Positions 47,001 through 53,610 of a DNA stretch of 64,000 nt are shown here, piece by piece. The DNA is from Lewinellaceae bacterium. Its GTDB lineage: Bacteria > Bacteroidota > Bacteroidia > Chitinophagales > Saprospiraceae. Every line of letters begins with the position of its first letter. Position 1 is the first letter of the stretch. The stretch covers positions 1 to 64,000 of the forward strand of contig JACJXV010000003.1 in assembly GCA_020636445.1 (NCBI GenBank), in the 5' to 3' direction. A program made the position numbers and the translations under genes. The notes beneath the pieces are model-generated. The model was not told where the DNA came from. It did not search any database and worked only from the letters and a program-made list of their open reading frames with translations.

Positions 47001-47641
47001 TCACGGCGGGTAATGAATACCGCATCGAATTCACGGCCCCCACCAGCCAGATCGAAGGGTATCAGTTTACGCTGAACTTTGATCAAACGAAGGTGGAGCT
47101 GATCGATATCGAAAGCGGTATTGCCCAGGATGAGCATTTCGGGGTATTCGCCGAAGAAGGGATGATCACGACGAGCTGGAATGGGGAAGCCCAGGATGGC
47201 AGGTTGTTCAGTCTGATCCTGCGGGCGAGGGCCGATGCAACCCTGAGTGAGGTGATTAACCTCAATTCCCGGTTTACCCCGGCAGAAGCCTACCAGGGCA
47301 GCACCCTGTTGAATGTAGGTTTGGCCTTCAGCCAGGCCATCCAGCCCCAGGGACAGTTTGGCTTGTATCAGAACATCCCGAACCCCTTCCAGGGGCAGAC
47401 CCTGATTGGGTTTACCCTGCCGGAGGCCAGTGATGCAACGATCACGATCCAGGATGTGACGGGCCGGACACTGCGGGTGATCAAAGGACAGTATGCCAAA
47501 GGATACAATGAGATCCGGCTAACCCGTACCGACATTTCACGAAATGTCGCATCAGCCGGATTACCCACCACCGGGGTGTTGTATTACACCCTGACGGCCG
47601 GCAGCCAGACAGCAACCCGCAAGATGGTCATTGTGGAATAA
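38093..47641 (+). CDS. Giant secreted alpha-amylase (GH13) with repeats, dockerin-like, cohesin-like and T9SS domains
   Basis: 3182 residues from the ATG at 38093; an upstream frame to 37862 overlaps the tRNA. A signal peptide (residues 1-24, ending LFPSLFAQ) is followed by a GH13 catalytic domain (~25-480) with DVVLNHRGG, GFDELRLDAVKH (Asp near 242), ALGESF (Glu near 273) and SHDTD (Asp near 355). Then come four ~80-residue Cys-bounded repeats and two ~210-residue beta domains (40.2-42.65 kb), and a long Cys-rich HYR/SprB-like region (43.1-46.4 kb). A carboxypeptidase-regulatory-like segment leads into a dockerin-like part (~2832-2950), a cohesin-like domain (~2966-3080) and a T9SS type A sorting tail (~3088-3182). 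It probably digests starch at the cell surface or after release. Confidence 0.95.
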   Translation: MPLALLGRKVIAIAILSMGGLFPSLFAQDVIMQGFYWNSHPGDLTNRTTGGIWWDTLALVAPQLAQAGFSTVWTPPPTKGFAGVFDMGYGPYDYFDLGDFNSKGTTRTRHGSRSQLDNMISAMHANGLKVMADVVLNHRGGADLTMPVPYQVGGGSGFTVFNPPSGRIPAGPQHFHPNNYHPDQDPDYHNPIFFEDICYFNEDNDGFAIPYYFGSPTRMGSMGDSLITWGRWLVNEVGFDELRLDAVKHMEPDFVAKFLVETRNGAQPYALGESFDYGIANLENYLNAVRNSTNDGNVKNAQLSLFDFPLRGSLKAVLNNTSGTTDLYNTLGNAGLVWGSASFSGFDVVTWLDSHDTDRTGFVEAGAMDGCPIPQGAACLKLQTEPDHDPIFSDKEDMGYPFLMAAEGRPLVFWKDYYWYGLDGHIRWLMNLRRATATGSSDHIQQMGGFWPTSGTFDADNNGGNMFAMRRDGLSGGQTDGMVLGLNDHPFKTNGVYVNTPFTNKYLKDYSDGFMFENTQAFGDSRALIKAKNRDYTWYAPTGLYPAAPGTSSHFTMDATPGGCLQFITLRTVNAGNFIVNGAPIAVGDEVAIRNAAGQVVGIGRIGQGFAWDGEHDMVIEVLGGSFTTNGLADGEPLRIVVYDASAGMEVEAGSLIFSPVGTSFLFHALRPESPNRMNDIAVQTSAMGTYLCDGIADIAAFSTGGCSLYAVWPQEQSPCSGEGNTYTQDLLVYFVNPPAGEMLNVNGRLFTVASSPQLISLTGLLSDGAPVNIQAFFTNSTCTFAAEAVFIAPPLCSLPLVCTTSSAAAETYDTWQAGDNDDPAFGPWTLSSNDNAGHFVYLSTTNGDGDSNSDGDIDGGNRSWGLFANNGGKSEAVRPLATPLVAGTTFQMDMDNGWIETGGSVGFRLENAASNTLFHFYFEAGNSAYRIQDQAGVRDVTGFGFTDEGIHIEIDLLGSGNYEASITRLFDGMVFTISGTLISQTDQAVNQVRIYNNNAGNDGQHNAYFNNIQICVPDNDCAITGLGLGSFNTPCDPSTNTFGQQLSLSYANPPGIGKLVVNGQFVDITTSPQLFVLENIPADGQPKTVTAYFSALPSCSLTMEDLVPGQESCAPCQITQVTPLLQTACEEATQTYTQQVQIFYTNAPAGGSLSVNGQTFLATSSPQVVTLTNLPADNQAVNVTVGFVGESCNQEYPQLFTAPSPCPPCEITNVSAGSQSACSPLTNTYTQELVITYAYQPTDGFLVVNGQHFPITGSPQTVTLGGLPADGQAVMVTVSFSSEQSCTFEMPDAFIAPEGCLEESACVGDDITSSTYVDGWQSGDDGGYGFGPWLLTGSANSGQFIFTSTANGDGNSNGDADIDVNNQAFGMYANSNTLAEAIRPFASVLPFPAQVNFHMDNGWIENNGSVGWGLRNANGQNMLEFFFRGGDPSYTLSDGNGIIATAIPFTDEGLTFSLTLLTSSTYELRVQMLDGGFMQTFVGSFIDPGPAADLRFFNFNAGFDGQRNVYMNSFGICLLLPDLAVTDTVTIAGVDVGEPQNCGAFEMTLDVTVKNTGDAALDELMLRLDLATPDAFGPAFGGVVVPPVFVADKTSSAAILPNLNPTYAGTGELFDGTSGGLQPLDSLTVRLTILVNTTSATTAVAKSEVWARGNYGGSPLWDEFSEVVLRYTNDATETAVGNCPALSCGLTAHKDVTVTMDENCGACITASMLIPSHDASCELPLGGYYQILIEGYGTFSDTVCLRRDMFQTEKVKFLVRSVACACDPVWGYLHLEDKTGPQVDPPATAEFYCMEVDRVLNVSSSWLDGNYQWFAGKPTLTDNCCPASSLKLKVSDEIHYNDCAAINQTGVYAYITRTFIGVDCYGNETAAQQTINFVRPDVRGHFGVNMYQITEEISKTVCDGNVDVAAVMKERLTWEVRGVKYNLFDLQCNFSTTIAKTVTFPVCGTGRKIEVKVEIFDWCAGGVIAAKTFLIKAYDNQPPTIAGTGGELSTGPMDCTATLGLDDASLEKALGVKVTDNCSANITKSYKVESRDIVLYGIPVDQGDYLPANYPIITVGGKKTMIGIPLGRHRLLIEAFDGCYNTATATVYFEVVDKVAPVMKCDDKLNVTLTRTPGDYYAGDKGIVYGKASVADVDEGSFDNCTLTSMKVRRIVSKDCLESGYFDGNWDYDLNNDKNIRNDFTEIKEGPHKGSYYSPLLDYVEFFCCDLGSDVVIELWGEDNNQNRSYCWLEIHLEDKVTPSCTAPATQYVKCTDKETRAKIYDEIESNKIWGAPLITGLECTGRVEYAVDSSLHCDAGYYIRSWTAIREVKGVEVKSKLCEQKVVVLAVHEYDIHFPEDVEVYCGDELEIPGVTYTELGCDVLAVNVKDSEYFADSEGEACYKLFRTYTVINWCEFEEWQQNCTDAIDPANFAQIVPRHPEGEEGPASGVTLWVRDEEADNSQFRAGEIPGMNGVEEYYLSFDPFLIDYERVSPYRTPNQNRPGYISYHFAFDDNSWENFCGPLTNDYGNEERVPTFAWQYTQIIKVFDDIPPTVEVPELDKFATDPETCVAKVTIPFVANDSCGGAAVKVNLDRVQVAPGQSQTTLLNPATFQSNWTLANGTMRTATGFSVTIANLPEGTHDLLVTVRDDCGNVTVKRIPFTVADCKGPAPTCIEGLTMPLMPTPEGEGMMAVWATDFIASPIYDCNGQGEVNPANSKQKKVTKFSINRVGEDVDETQTGIVLSCADFLTNPKVAVEIHAWDTKGNHSFCTTYVQLTDPNGLCTAGPSAAIAGIIQTEGKAEVEGVDVSLSGGAAKNYATSLNGQYQFQGLTTGADYTVAPKLNKGFLNGVSTFDLVLLQKHILNVQPITSPYKLIAADANNSRTITTLDMIQLRKLILNIDRELANNTSWRFVDASFTFPNPANPWQTPFPEVKNINNLTGEQRANFVGIKIGDLNGNAVANSTMASVRSFQGNWTITTDEQQLTAGNEYRIEFTAPTSQIEGYQFTLNFDQTKVELIDIESGIAQDEHFGVFAEEGMITTSWNGEAQDGRLFSLILRARADATLSEVINLNSRFTPAEAYQGSTLLNVGLAFSQAIQPQGQFGLYQNIPNPFQGQTLIGFTLPEASDATITIQDVTGRTLRVIKGQYAKGYNEIRLTRTDISRNVASAGLPTTGVLYYTLTAGSQTATRKMVIVE
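40250..41994 (+). repeat. Four Cys-bounded ~80-residue repeats inside the giant amylase
   Basis: Copies run at 40250-40483, 41198-41434, 41480-41713 and 41759-41994. Each begins and ends with Cys and shares the pattern T-Y/F-x-Q-x-L/V, then L-x-V-N-G, then S-P-Q-x-x-x-L, then a L/I-x-A/S-D-G/N-x-P/A turn. Copies 2-4 are adjacent; copy 1 is separated by the first beta domain. The text has diverged at the DNA level, so the duplication is not recent. Confidence 0.85.
40520..42648 (+). repeat. Two ~210-residue beta-domain copies inside the giant amylase
   Basis: Copies run at about 40520-41140 and 42010-42648. Both have a W-x-x-G-D-N/D opening, FGPW, NGDG-x-SN, the core MDNGWIE, F-T-D-E-G and an N-A-G-x-D-G-Q-x-N-x-Y ending. 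The calcium-rich D/N text (NGDGDSNSDGDID) suggests metal-stabilised beta sandwiches, perhaps binding carbohydrate. Function is inferred only. Confidence 0.8.
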
Positions 47642-47655
47642 CAGGGGATGGGACC

Positions 47656-47685
47656 TGTAAAGACGTAGCATGCTACGTCTCCACA
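47656..47685. repeat. Perfect 20-bp palindrome after the giant gene
   Basis: AGACGTAGCATGCTACGTCT (47661-47680) is a perfect palindrome, and five more bases each side pair with two mismatches. It looks like a REP-type unit. It begins 14 bp after the stop codon, and a separate 16-bp-stem terminator follows. Confidence 0.65.
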
Positions 47686-47736
47686 GCCACAGCTACAACC
47701 CACATCTGATCGATTAGGATAAATCACAAACCAACC

Positions 47737-47772
47737 CCCGGGGCGGTCATCCAGCAGGATGGCCGCCCCGGG
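47737..47772 (+). terminator. Strong terminator for the giant amylase gene
   Basis: A 16-bp stem (47737-47752 with 47757-47772, one G-T pair) with a 4-nt loop is followed by TCTGTTTTC. It is the strongest hairpin near the gene end. Confidence 0.85.
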
Positions 47773-47828
47773 TCTGTTTTCGACCGATGGTGCAGGAGCG
47801 CGAGCATCACGAGCACCCATGGGTTTAT

Positions 47829-47870
47829 AAAAAAAAAGACCTGCATGAATATCCGGCAGGTCTTTTTTTT
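47829..47870 (-). terminator. Terminator of the small membrane protein gene, bidirectional
   Basis: GACCTGC (47838-47844) pairs with GCAGGTC (47856-47862), flanked by nine A and eight T. On the minus strand it is 20 bp after the stop at 47891. It can also back up termination from the plus strand. Confidence 0.85.
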
Positions 47871-47890
47871 ATAAATCTATCACATATAGA

Positions 47891-48010
47891 TTAGCTTCCA
47901 AGCCCTCGTAAAAAGATATATAACAGTACGAAAGTGGCAGCAACAAGGACAAACATTAAATACCGGAATGCCCATTTATCAGCATTACCTTTCATCGTAG
48001 CCATAGTCAT
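47891..48010 (-). CDS. Small single-pass membrane protein, 39 residues
   Basis: A short frame from the ATG at 48010 gives MTMATMKGNADKWAFRYLMF followed by a hydrophobic segment VLVAATFVLLYIFL and a terminal RGLGS. The internal ATG at 48004 would give 37 residues. A charged N-terminal stretch, one transmembrane helix of ~20 residues and a positive end suggest N-inside or hairpin-free insertion. A perfect terminator follows 20 bp after the stop, which makes a real gene likely. The function is unknown. Confidence 0.7.
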   Translation of the reverse strand: MTMATMKGNADKWAFRYLMFVLVAATFVLLYIFLRGLGS

Positions 48011-48160
48011 TGGTGACTGAGTTTTTCAGGCAGTCAAAGATAAGACCTGCATGAAAAAGAAGGTCACGGTACATGCGGAAAATATTTTGCAAAAGTATTT
48101 CCGAATAATTAACCAAGATATAGTACTAAGAAATAATAGGAGAGAAAAAAGAGAAGTGAG

Positions 48161-48246
48161 TGCCCGGAGCGGGAATCGAACCCGCACGGCCGTTGCTGGC
48201 CACAGGATTTTAAGTCCTGCGTGTCTACCTATTCCACCACCCGGGC
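48161..48246 (-). tRNA. tRNA-Leu (anticodon UAA)
   Basis: 86-nt cloverleaf with the long variable arm of class II tRNAs. GCCCGGG pairs with TCCGGGC, and the anticodon loop CTTAAAA gives UAA. It is followed at 72 bp (higher coordinates) by a tRNA-Gly on the same strand. Confidence 0.95.
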
Positions 48247-48316
48247 ATCGACACAACTTATCTTTATGTATCCAGGCAAGGCCTTGGATGTTTTTCAGGT
48301 TTTGCAGGCCCGAAAA

Positions 48317-48390
<74 letters not shown>

Positions 48391-48500
48391 TTATGTCGAT
48401 TGAATGCCCCTCTTTTAGGAGCATTTTGCAATTGGATCGGCAATTTACGACCTTTTTTGCTTTCAGCAATCTTTTTGTAAAGATAAAGTTAGGGAACAAC

Positions 48501-50612
48501 CTATGTGGGCATCTGTTCCATTTTTCGCTTTACGTAATAGTATGTTTCCAGCTGGGACCGAATCGCCAAGTCGCTATCTGTTTTTTGGTAAGCATTCTTA
48601 AATCCGGGGTCAATTACGCGGGCTTTTACATTGTCATTAAGCTGAATTTGCAAATAATCCATGATTTCCTGTTTGATCAGGTCGTCATAGATGGGAAATG
48701 CTGTCTCCACCCGATAGCTCAAGTTGCGCTCCATCCAATCTGCCGAAGATAGATAAATCCGCTCTTCACCATCGTGATGAAAATAAAAAACGCGGGCGTG
48801 TTCCAGATAGCGGTCTACTATGCTGATAGCTTCAATGTTGGTGCTGTGGGGCTCAATGCCGGGAACGAGACAGCAGATGCCACGGACAATCAGCTGAATT
48901 TTGACCCCGGCCTTACTTGCCTTGTATAACAATTCAATCATGTCTCGGTCCTGAATACTGTTCAGTTTCAGGATAATGCGCGCCGGACGCCCGGCTTTTG
49001 CTGCATCAATTTCGTGCTGTATCAGTCGTTCCAGGCCACTGCGTAAATTGAACTGCCCTACTAGCAGGTGCTCAAAAGCTAATTGAGGGACTTTCACCGT
49101 TTCCAAAAAAGAAAACAAGCGGGCTACCTCTCCGCATAATCGTTGGTCAGCGGTAAATAACCCGAAATCTGAATACACCTTTACCGTGTCTTCGTGAAAA
49201 TTGCCCGTTCCCAGGTAGCAATACAACTGGGGCCCTTCCTTTTCTAAGCGCCGGATGAGCGCCACTTTTGAATGGACCTTTACCCCTGGGAAACTATAAT
49301 GCACATTGACACCTGCTTTTTCGAGACGCTCGCCCCAGGAGAGGTTGGCTTCTTCATCGAAACGGGCTTTGACTTCAATGAAAACGGAAACCTGTTTCCC
49401 GGCTTTAACAGCATCCATAAGTGCTTGCATGATTCGCGATTGCCGGGCTACCCGATATTGGGTTATTTTAATATGTGTTACGCGCGGATCATGAGCGGCT
49501 TCCTCGAAGAAACGGATAACGGCTTCGTATGATTGATAGGGAGGGTGCAGTAAATGGTCCCGTTCACGAATCGCTACAAAAAAATGTCGGGCTTGTTCCA
49601 GCGGGGGATAGGGCAGCGGTGGGAGAGGTTGATTTTGCAGGTTGGTTAATCCGAAGTCAGGAAATTTGAAAAAATCGAAATTATTATGGTAACGCCCTTC
49701 CCGAAGGGTATCGTAACGCTCCAGGTCAAATACCCCCATTAAAAAGCTCAGCATATCAGCTGGCATTTCCCGGTCATAAACAAACCGGGAAGCAGGGCCC
49801 ACGTGGCGCTTCGCCAGACTTTCCCGAATTTTTTGAATAAGGTCCCCCGAAAACTCATCATCGATGTACAATTCCGCATCCCGAGTAAGCTTGGCGGAAA
49901 AGGTATCTATAATTTTATAACCTGGAAACATCCAGGATACCGAATGCCGGACAATGTCGTCCAGCATGATCAATTCATGACGATGAGGGGCCGAGGGGAG
50001 TTTCAGGAAGCGGGGTAGGTGATCGGAGGGTATCTTTACCAATGCATACTCATCGCCAGGATGATCCCCGTCAAGGGGCTGCATTTGGAGTGTTAAATAA
50101 AGGGCGGCATTATTCAGGAAAGGGCGTACCCGGTTTTTAACCATCAAAACCGGCTGTACGAAAGGGAGCATGTGGTCGTGGAAATAACTTTCTACGAAAT
50201 CCTTCTGCTCCTGATTAAGATCTAAACGGCGAAGGAGAAAAATCCCGTGTTGTCTTAACTCGGGAACAATCATTTCCAGGAAAATCTGGCTGTATAATTC
50301 CTGCTGGAGGTTAACAATACGACGAATCTCCTTGATGATCACTTTAGGATCTACTTCCAATTCTCGCTTTGTTTTTTTGCCTATACGCAACAAATAGCGA
50401 TGGTTGGCCATCCTGACTTTGAAGAATTCATCCAGGTTGGAGGAGTATATTGCAAGAAACTTGATTCGCTCAAACAGGGGCACTGCAGGGTCCATTGCCT
50501 CCTGTAATACCCGATAATTGAACGACAGCCAGGAGATATCCCGATGAACCATCGGCAGTCCATCAGGAGTAGTCATCAGCTCGTCGAGCGGGCGATAATC
50601 AATTTTGGTCAC
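48501..50612 (-). CDS. ppk1: Polyphosphate kinase 1
   Basis: 703 residues, normal for PPK1. The opening HRDISWLSFNYRVLQEA, the phosphate-accepting histidine in KVHSKVAL, and the final YLSSADWMERNLSYRVE are family signatures. It reversibly builds polyphosphate from ATP. The first codon is GTG at 50612; an ATG 12 codons later is possible but would cut a conserved N-terminal helix. tRNA genes lie downstream. Confidence 0.96.
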   Translation of the reverse strand: MTKIDYRPLDELMTTPDGLPMVHRDISWLSFNYRVLQEAMDPAVPLFERIKFLAIYSSNLDEFFKVRMANHRYLLRIGKKTKRELEVDPKVIIKEIRRIVNLQQELYSQIFLEMIVPELRQHGIFLLRRLDLNQEQKDFVESYFHDHMLPFVQPVLMVKNRVRPFLNNAALYLTLQMQPLDGDHPGDEYALVKIPSDHLPRFLKLPSAPHRHELIMLDDIVRHSVSWMFPGYKIIDTFSAKLTRDAELYIDDEFSGDLIQKIRESLAKRHVGPASRFVYDREMPADMLSFLMGVFDLERYDTLREGRYHNNFDFFKFPDFGLTNLQNQPLPPLPYPPLEQARHFFVAIRERDHLLHPPYQSYEAVIRFFEEAAHDPRVTHIKITQYRVARQSRIMQALMDAVKAGKQVSVFIEVKARFDEEANLSWGERLEKAGVNVHYSFPGVKVHSKVALIRRLEKEGPQLYCYLGTGNFHEDTVKVYSDFGLFTADQRLCGEVARLFSFLETVKVPQLAFEHLLVGQFNLRSGLERLIQHEIDAAKAGRPARIILKLNSIQDRDMIELLYKASKAGVKIQLIVRGICCLVPGIEPHSTNIEAISIVDRYLEHARVFYFHHDGEERIYLSSADWMERNLSYRVETAFPIYDDLIKQEIMDYLQIQLNDNVKARVIDPGFKNAYQKTDSDLAIRSQLETYYYVKRKMEQMPT

Positions 50613-50700
50613 CGGCTAATTCGTTTTGACGCAAAATAAGATAAGTTCAGCGCTCTTGCATGATCCAAAAGGTTAAGTTTTTGGAAAGGGTAGCAACTGC

Positions 50701-51624
50701 TTACCCAAACAGGCCCAATTGGCCATCGGCATCCGGAGCATTCGCCAGCAGCTGGGGCCCCCTGCATTGGGTGAATCCTGCCTCCTTGCATTGCTCGAAA
50801 AAATAGGTCGCCATCAATGGTGCCTGAATATTATCGGGCTGATGTGGAAAGAAGAAGACTTCTTCCAACCCTTCACTGGTCCACTGCAGTAGTCGGGCTA
50901 CCCAATCGCTTGCTCGTTGATAGTCGGTAGGGTGGAGTCCGTTGCCAACCATCCGAACCAGGACAAAGGGAGCACTTAACCCCATGTGCAATACATCGCG
51001 GCGGCCCGCAACATCGGTTATTACTGTGCCAACACCATAGCGTTGTAGCATTGCCAACCAGGACTCAGTTGCGGCTGAGGTGGCAAACCAGCTTTCATGG
51101 CGCAATTCTACCGCAAGTGGTAAGGTGCGCGGCCAGCGTTTTAACCAGCGTTCCAGCATTGCCTGCTGGTCGGTGCTGAAGTAAGGCGGAAGTTGCAGAA
51201 AACAGGGGCCCAGTTTGTTGCCCAATCCACTGATCACCTCCCAAAACTGCGGAAGAGCCGTACCCTGAAGTCCCAGGTCGCGGCTGTGGCTGATTACCTG
51301 AGGTATTTTGGGGCAAAAGCGGAAATCGGCGGGTGTCTCGGCTTGCCAGCGGGTAATCGTTTCGATATCGGGTATCCGATAATGGGTGGTATTGAGCTCT
51401 ATGGTGTTAAATTGCCGACCATAAGCAGCCAGGAAGTCTTTGGCTTTGGTACCCTTAGGGTAGTAAGATCCGACCCACTCCTTCATCGACCAGCCAGTTG
51501 CACCCAGGTAAATGGCTAATCCTGAGCCTGCTGGATGCCCCGAAAGAACCTGCCGGTTAAAGGCAGAGTCCGCAGGTAGGGAAAAGTCCAGGTGTTCAAT
51601 ACTTGCTAACTTGCCAAATTCCAT
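50701..51624 (-). CDS. DUF72 family protein
   Basis: 307 residues. The DUF72 barrel is recognised by YLGATGWSMKEWVGSYYP, FNTIELNTTHYRIP and FCPKIPQVISHSRDL near the N-terminus, followed by LQLPPYFSTDQ and LAVELRHESWF. The family resembles AP-endonuclease-like TIM barrels but its activity is unknown. It is 88 bp upstream of ppk1 on the same strand and may be co-transcribed. Confidence 0.92.
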   Translation of the reverse strand: MEFGKLASIEHLDFSLPADSAFNRQVLSGHPAGSGLAIYLGATGWSMKEWVGSYYPKGTKAKDFLAAYGRQFNTIELNTTHYRIPDIETITRWQAETPADFRFCPKIPQVISHSRDLGLQGTALPQFWEVISGLGNKLGPCFLQLPPYFSTDQQAMLERWLKRWPRTLPLAVELRHESWFATSAATESWLAMLQRYGVGTVITDVAGRRDVLHMGLSAPFVLVRMVGNGLHPTDYQRASDWVARLLQWTSEGLEEVFFFPHQPDNIQAPLMATYFFEQCKEAGFTQCRGPQLLANAPDADGQLGLFG

Positions 51625-51791
51625 GAATCGTGAACATTTTGGATAATGATTGGTCTACAATAAAAGGGTAACCAGTTATACGGGAACACGGCCAAGGGCT
51701 AAAATACTATTTGAAGTATAAATCAGCGCCACTGTTTTGTTTTCTCTGTGTCATTTGCGCGGAGATTTTCCGGGACGGTTCCGCAAATTGA

Positions 51792-51799
51792 TACCTTTG
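51792..51799 (+). promoter_or_regulatory. -7 box candidate directly before bioF
   Basis: TACCTTTG fits TAnnTTTG and ends 4 bp before the ATG at 51804. Transcription would begin at or next to the start codon, so the message could be leaderless. No matching -33 TTTG is seen at ideal distance. Confidence 0.4.
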
Positions 51800-51803
51800 C
51801 GCC

Positions 51804-52931
51804 ATGAAAATGCTTGCAGAACGAATGCATCTTGCGCTGGAAGAGCGTCGACAAGCCGGGTCACTGCGTCACTTACCCGGCCAGGATGCTGGCATAGATT
51901 TCTGTTCCAATGATTACCTGGGGTTTGCCCGCCACCCGGTTATTCGGGAGCAAATTATTGCGGCTACCTTGGCGGAGGATATTCATGGGGGCACCGGATC
52001 CCGGCTAATTTCTGGTAATCATCCTGCAATGGAGGAACTGGAAAAGACGATTGCTACTTTTCATGAAGCCGAAACCGCCCTTTTATTCAATTCAGGTTAC
52101 GCAGCAAACCTGGGGTTGTTGTCGGCCATGGCCAACCGAACCGACACCATCCTCTATGACGAATTAGTCCATGCCTCCATGCGTGATGGCATTCGCCTGG
52201 CTTCTGCCCGTTCATTTTCATTTCGGCATAATGATGTGCAACACCTGGCTGAAAAAATACAACGCGCCGAAGGACAGGTATTTGTCGTCGTTGAAAGCGT
52301 CTATTCTATGGACGGAGATTGTGCGCCCCTTGATGCTTTACTGATGGTTTGTGAGGCAAATGGGGCGGTATTGGTAGTCGATGAGGCACACGCCGTCGGA
52401 GTCATGGGTGCCCGAGGAGAGGGGTTGGTACCCGCATTGGGGCTGGCTTCGCGGGTTTGGGCCCGGGTCGTAACCTTTGGTAAAGCCATGGGCAGTCATG
52501 GTGCCGCTGTACTTGGTCCCGTTTATTTAAGGGATTTCCTGATAAATTTTGCCCGTTCGTTTATATACACCACAGCACTTCCTCCGGCCCACTGGGCTGG
52601 GATAGCGGCTGCTTATGCAATGCTGGAAGGAGGGGAAGCTGTTCGTACGCTACAGGAACGAATTGCTTGCTTTCATCGCAACCTAACCCCTTCGCTGGCA
52701 GCCCGTCTGATCCCCAGTACCAGTGCTATTCAGGCCCTGATTGTCCCTGGAAATGAGGCCGTAATTCGCCTGGCAGCACAACTTAATGAGCAGCAATTGG
52801 GAGTACGCCCCATAAGGTACCCAACAGTTGGCTTAGGGCAGGAGCGCCTGCGTATTTGTTTGCATACCTACAATACAGAAGCAGAAATAGAAAAACTTTG
52901 TCATTACTTACAAACGCTACTCGTTCGATGA
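51804..52931 (+). CDS. bioF: 8-amino-7-oxononanoate synthase
   Basis: 375 residues of the alpha-oxoamine synthase family. FCSNDYLGFARHP, GGTGSRLISGNHPAMEELE, VVDEAHAVGVMG and the PLP lysine Lys227 in TFGKAMGSHG are present. It joins a pimeloyl thioester with alanine, the first step of biotin ring assembly. The stop overlaps the bioD start by four bases (ATGA), showing tight coupling. Confidence 0.95.
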   Translation: MKMLAERMHLALEERRQAGSLRHLPGQDAGIDFCSNDYLGFARHPVIREQIIAATLAEDIHGGTGSRLISGNHPAMEELEKTIATFHEAETALLFNSGYAANLGLLSAMANRTDTILYDELVHASMRDGIRLASARSFSFRHNDVQHLAEKIQRAEGQVFVVVESVYSMDGDCAPLDALLMVCEANGAVLVVDEAHAVGVMGARGEGLVPALGLASRVWARVVTFGKAMGSHGAAVLGPVYLRDFLINFARSFIYTTALPPAHWAGIAAAYAMLEGGEAVRTLQERIACFHRNLTPSLAARLIPSTSAIQALIVPGNEAVIRLAAQLNEQQLGVRPIRYPTVGLGQERLRICLHTYNTEAEIEKLCHYLQTLLVR

Positions 52932-53599
52932 AATCTCCGATTTTTTTTGTTAGTGGAATCGGTACTGAAGTAGGCAAAACGGTTACCTCCGCTATATTAA
53001 TGAAGGCTTTGGATGCCGCCTATTGGAAGCCGGTACAATCCGGTGACCTCCACTGGACGGACACCGATAAGGTTAAATCCTGGACGGGACTTCCGGAAGA
53101 CCGTTTTTTTTCGGAACGCCATCGGTTAAATGAACCGCTATCCCCCCATGCCTCAGCAGCCCTGGATGGCATACATATCCAGCTGGAAGACTTCAGCCTC
53201 CCGGTTACGGAACGGCCTTTGTTGATTGAAGGTGCTGGAGGGCTGTTAGTTCCATTAAATGATCAGGATACTATTCTTGACCTGATTCAGGTGTTGCAAG
53301 TCCCTGTTGTTTTGGTTTCGCGCCATTACCTGGGGAGTATCAATCATACCTTACTCAGTATTGAAGTGCTGCAAAGCCGGGGAGTACCGATTGCTGGCTT
53401 GCTATTTAATGGCCCCGAAAATAAGCACACGGAATCGGCAATTCAACAGCTTAGTGGACTAACTCCGTTGGTACGCATTGATGAATTAGCCGAAATAAAT
53501 GCGCAATCCATTGCTGCCGCTGCCGAACGCTATGGAGCTGTACTGCGCAAAGCTCTGCTTCCGCAAATAAGCATTACAAATCGCCAGACTGGCTACTAA
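52928..53599 (+). CDS. bioD: Dethiobiotin synthetase
   Basis: 223 residues from the ATG at 52928, overlapping bioF by four bases. The P-loop is GIGTEVGKTV; YWKPVQSGD and LIEGAGGLLVPLN follow, the usual BioD motifs. It closes the ureido ring using ATP and CO2. The bioA start is 11 bp downstream. Confidence 0.95.
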   Translation: MKSPIFFVSGIGTEVGKTVTSAILMKALDAAYWKPVQSGDLHWTDTDKVKSWTGLPEDRFFSERHRLNEPLSPHASAALDGIHIQLEDFSLPVTERPLLIEGAGGLLVPLNDQDTILDLIQVLQVPVVLVSRHYLGSINHTLLSIEVLQSRGVPIAGLLFNGPENKHTESAIQQLSGLTPLVRIDELAEINAQSIAAAAERYGAVLRKALLPQISITNRQTGY

Positions 53600-53610
53600 A
53601 CCCATATAAA

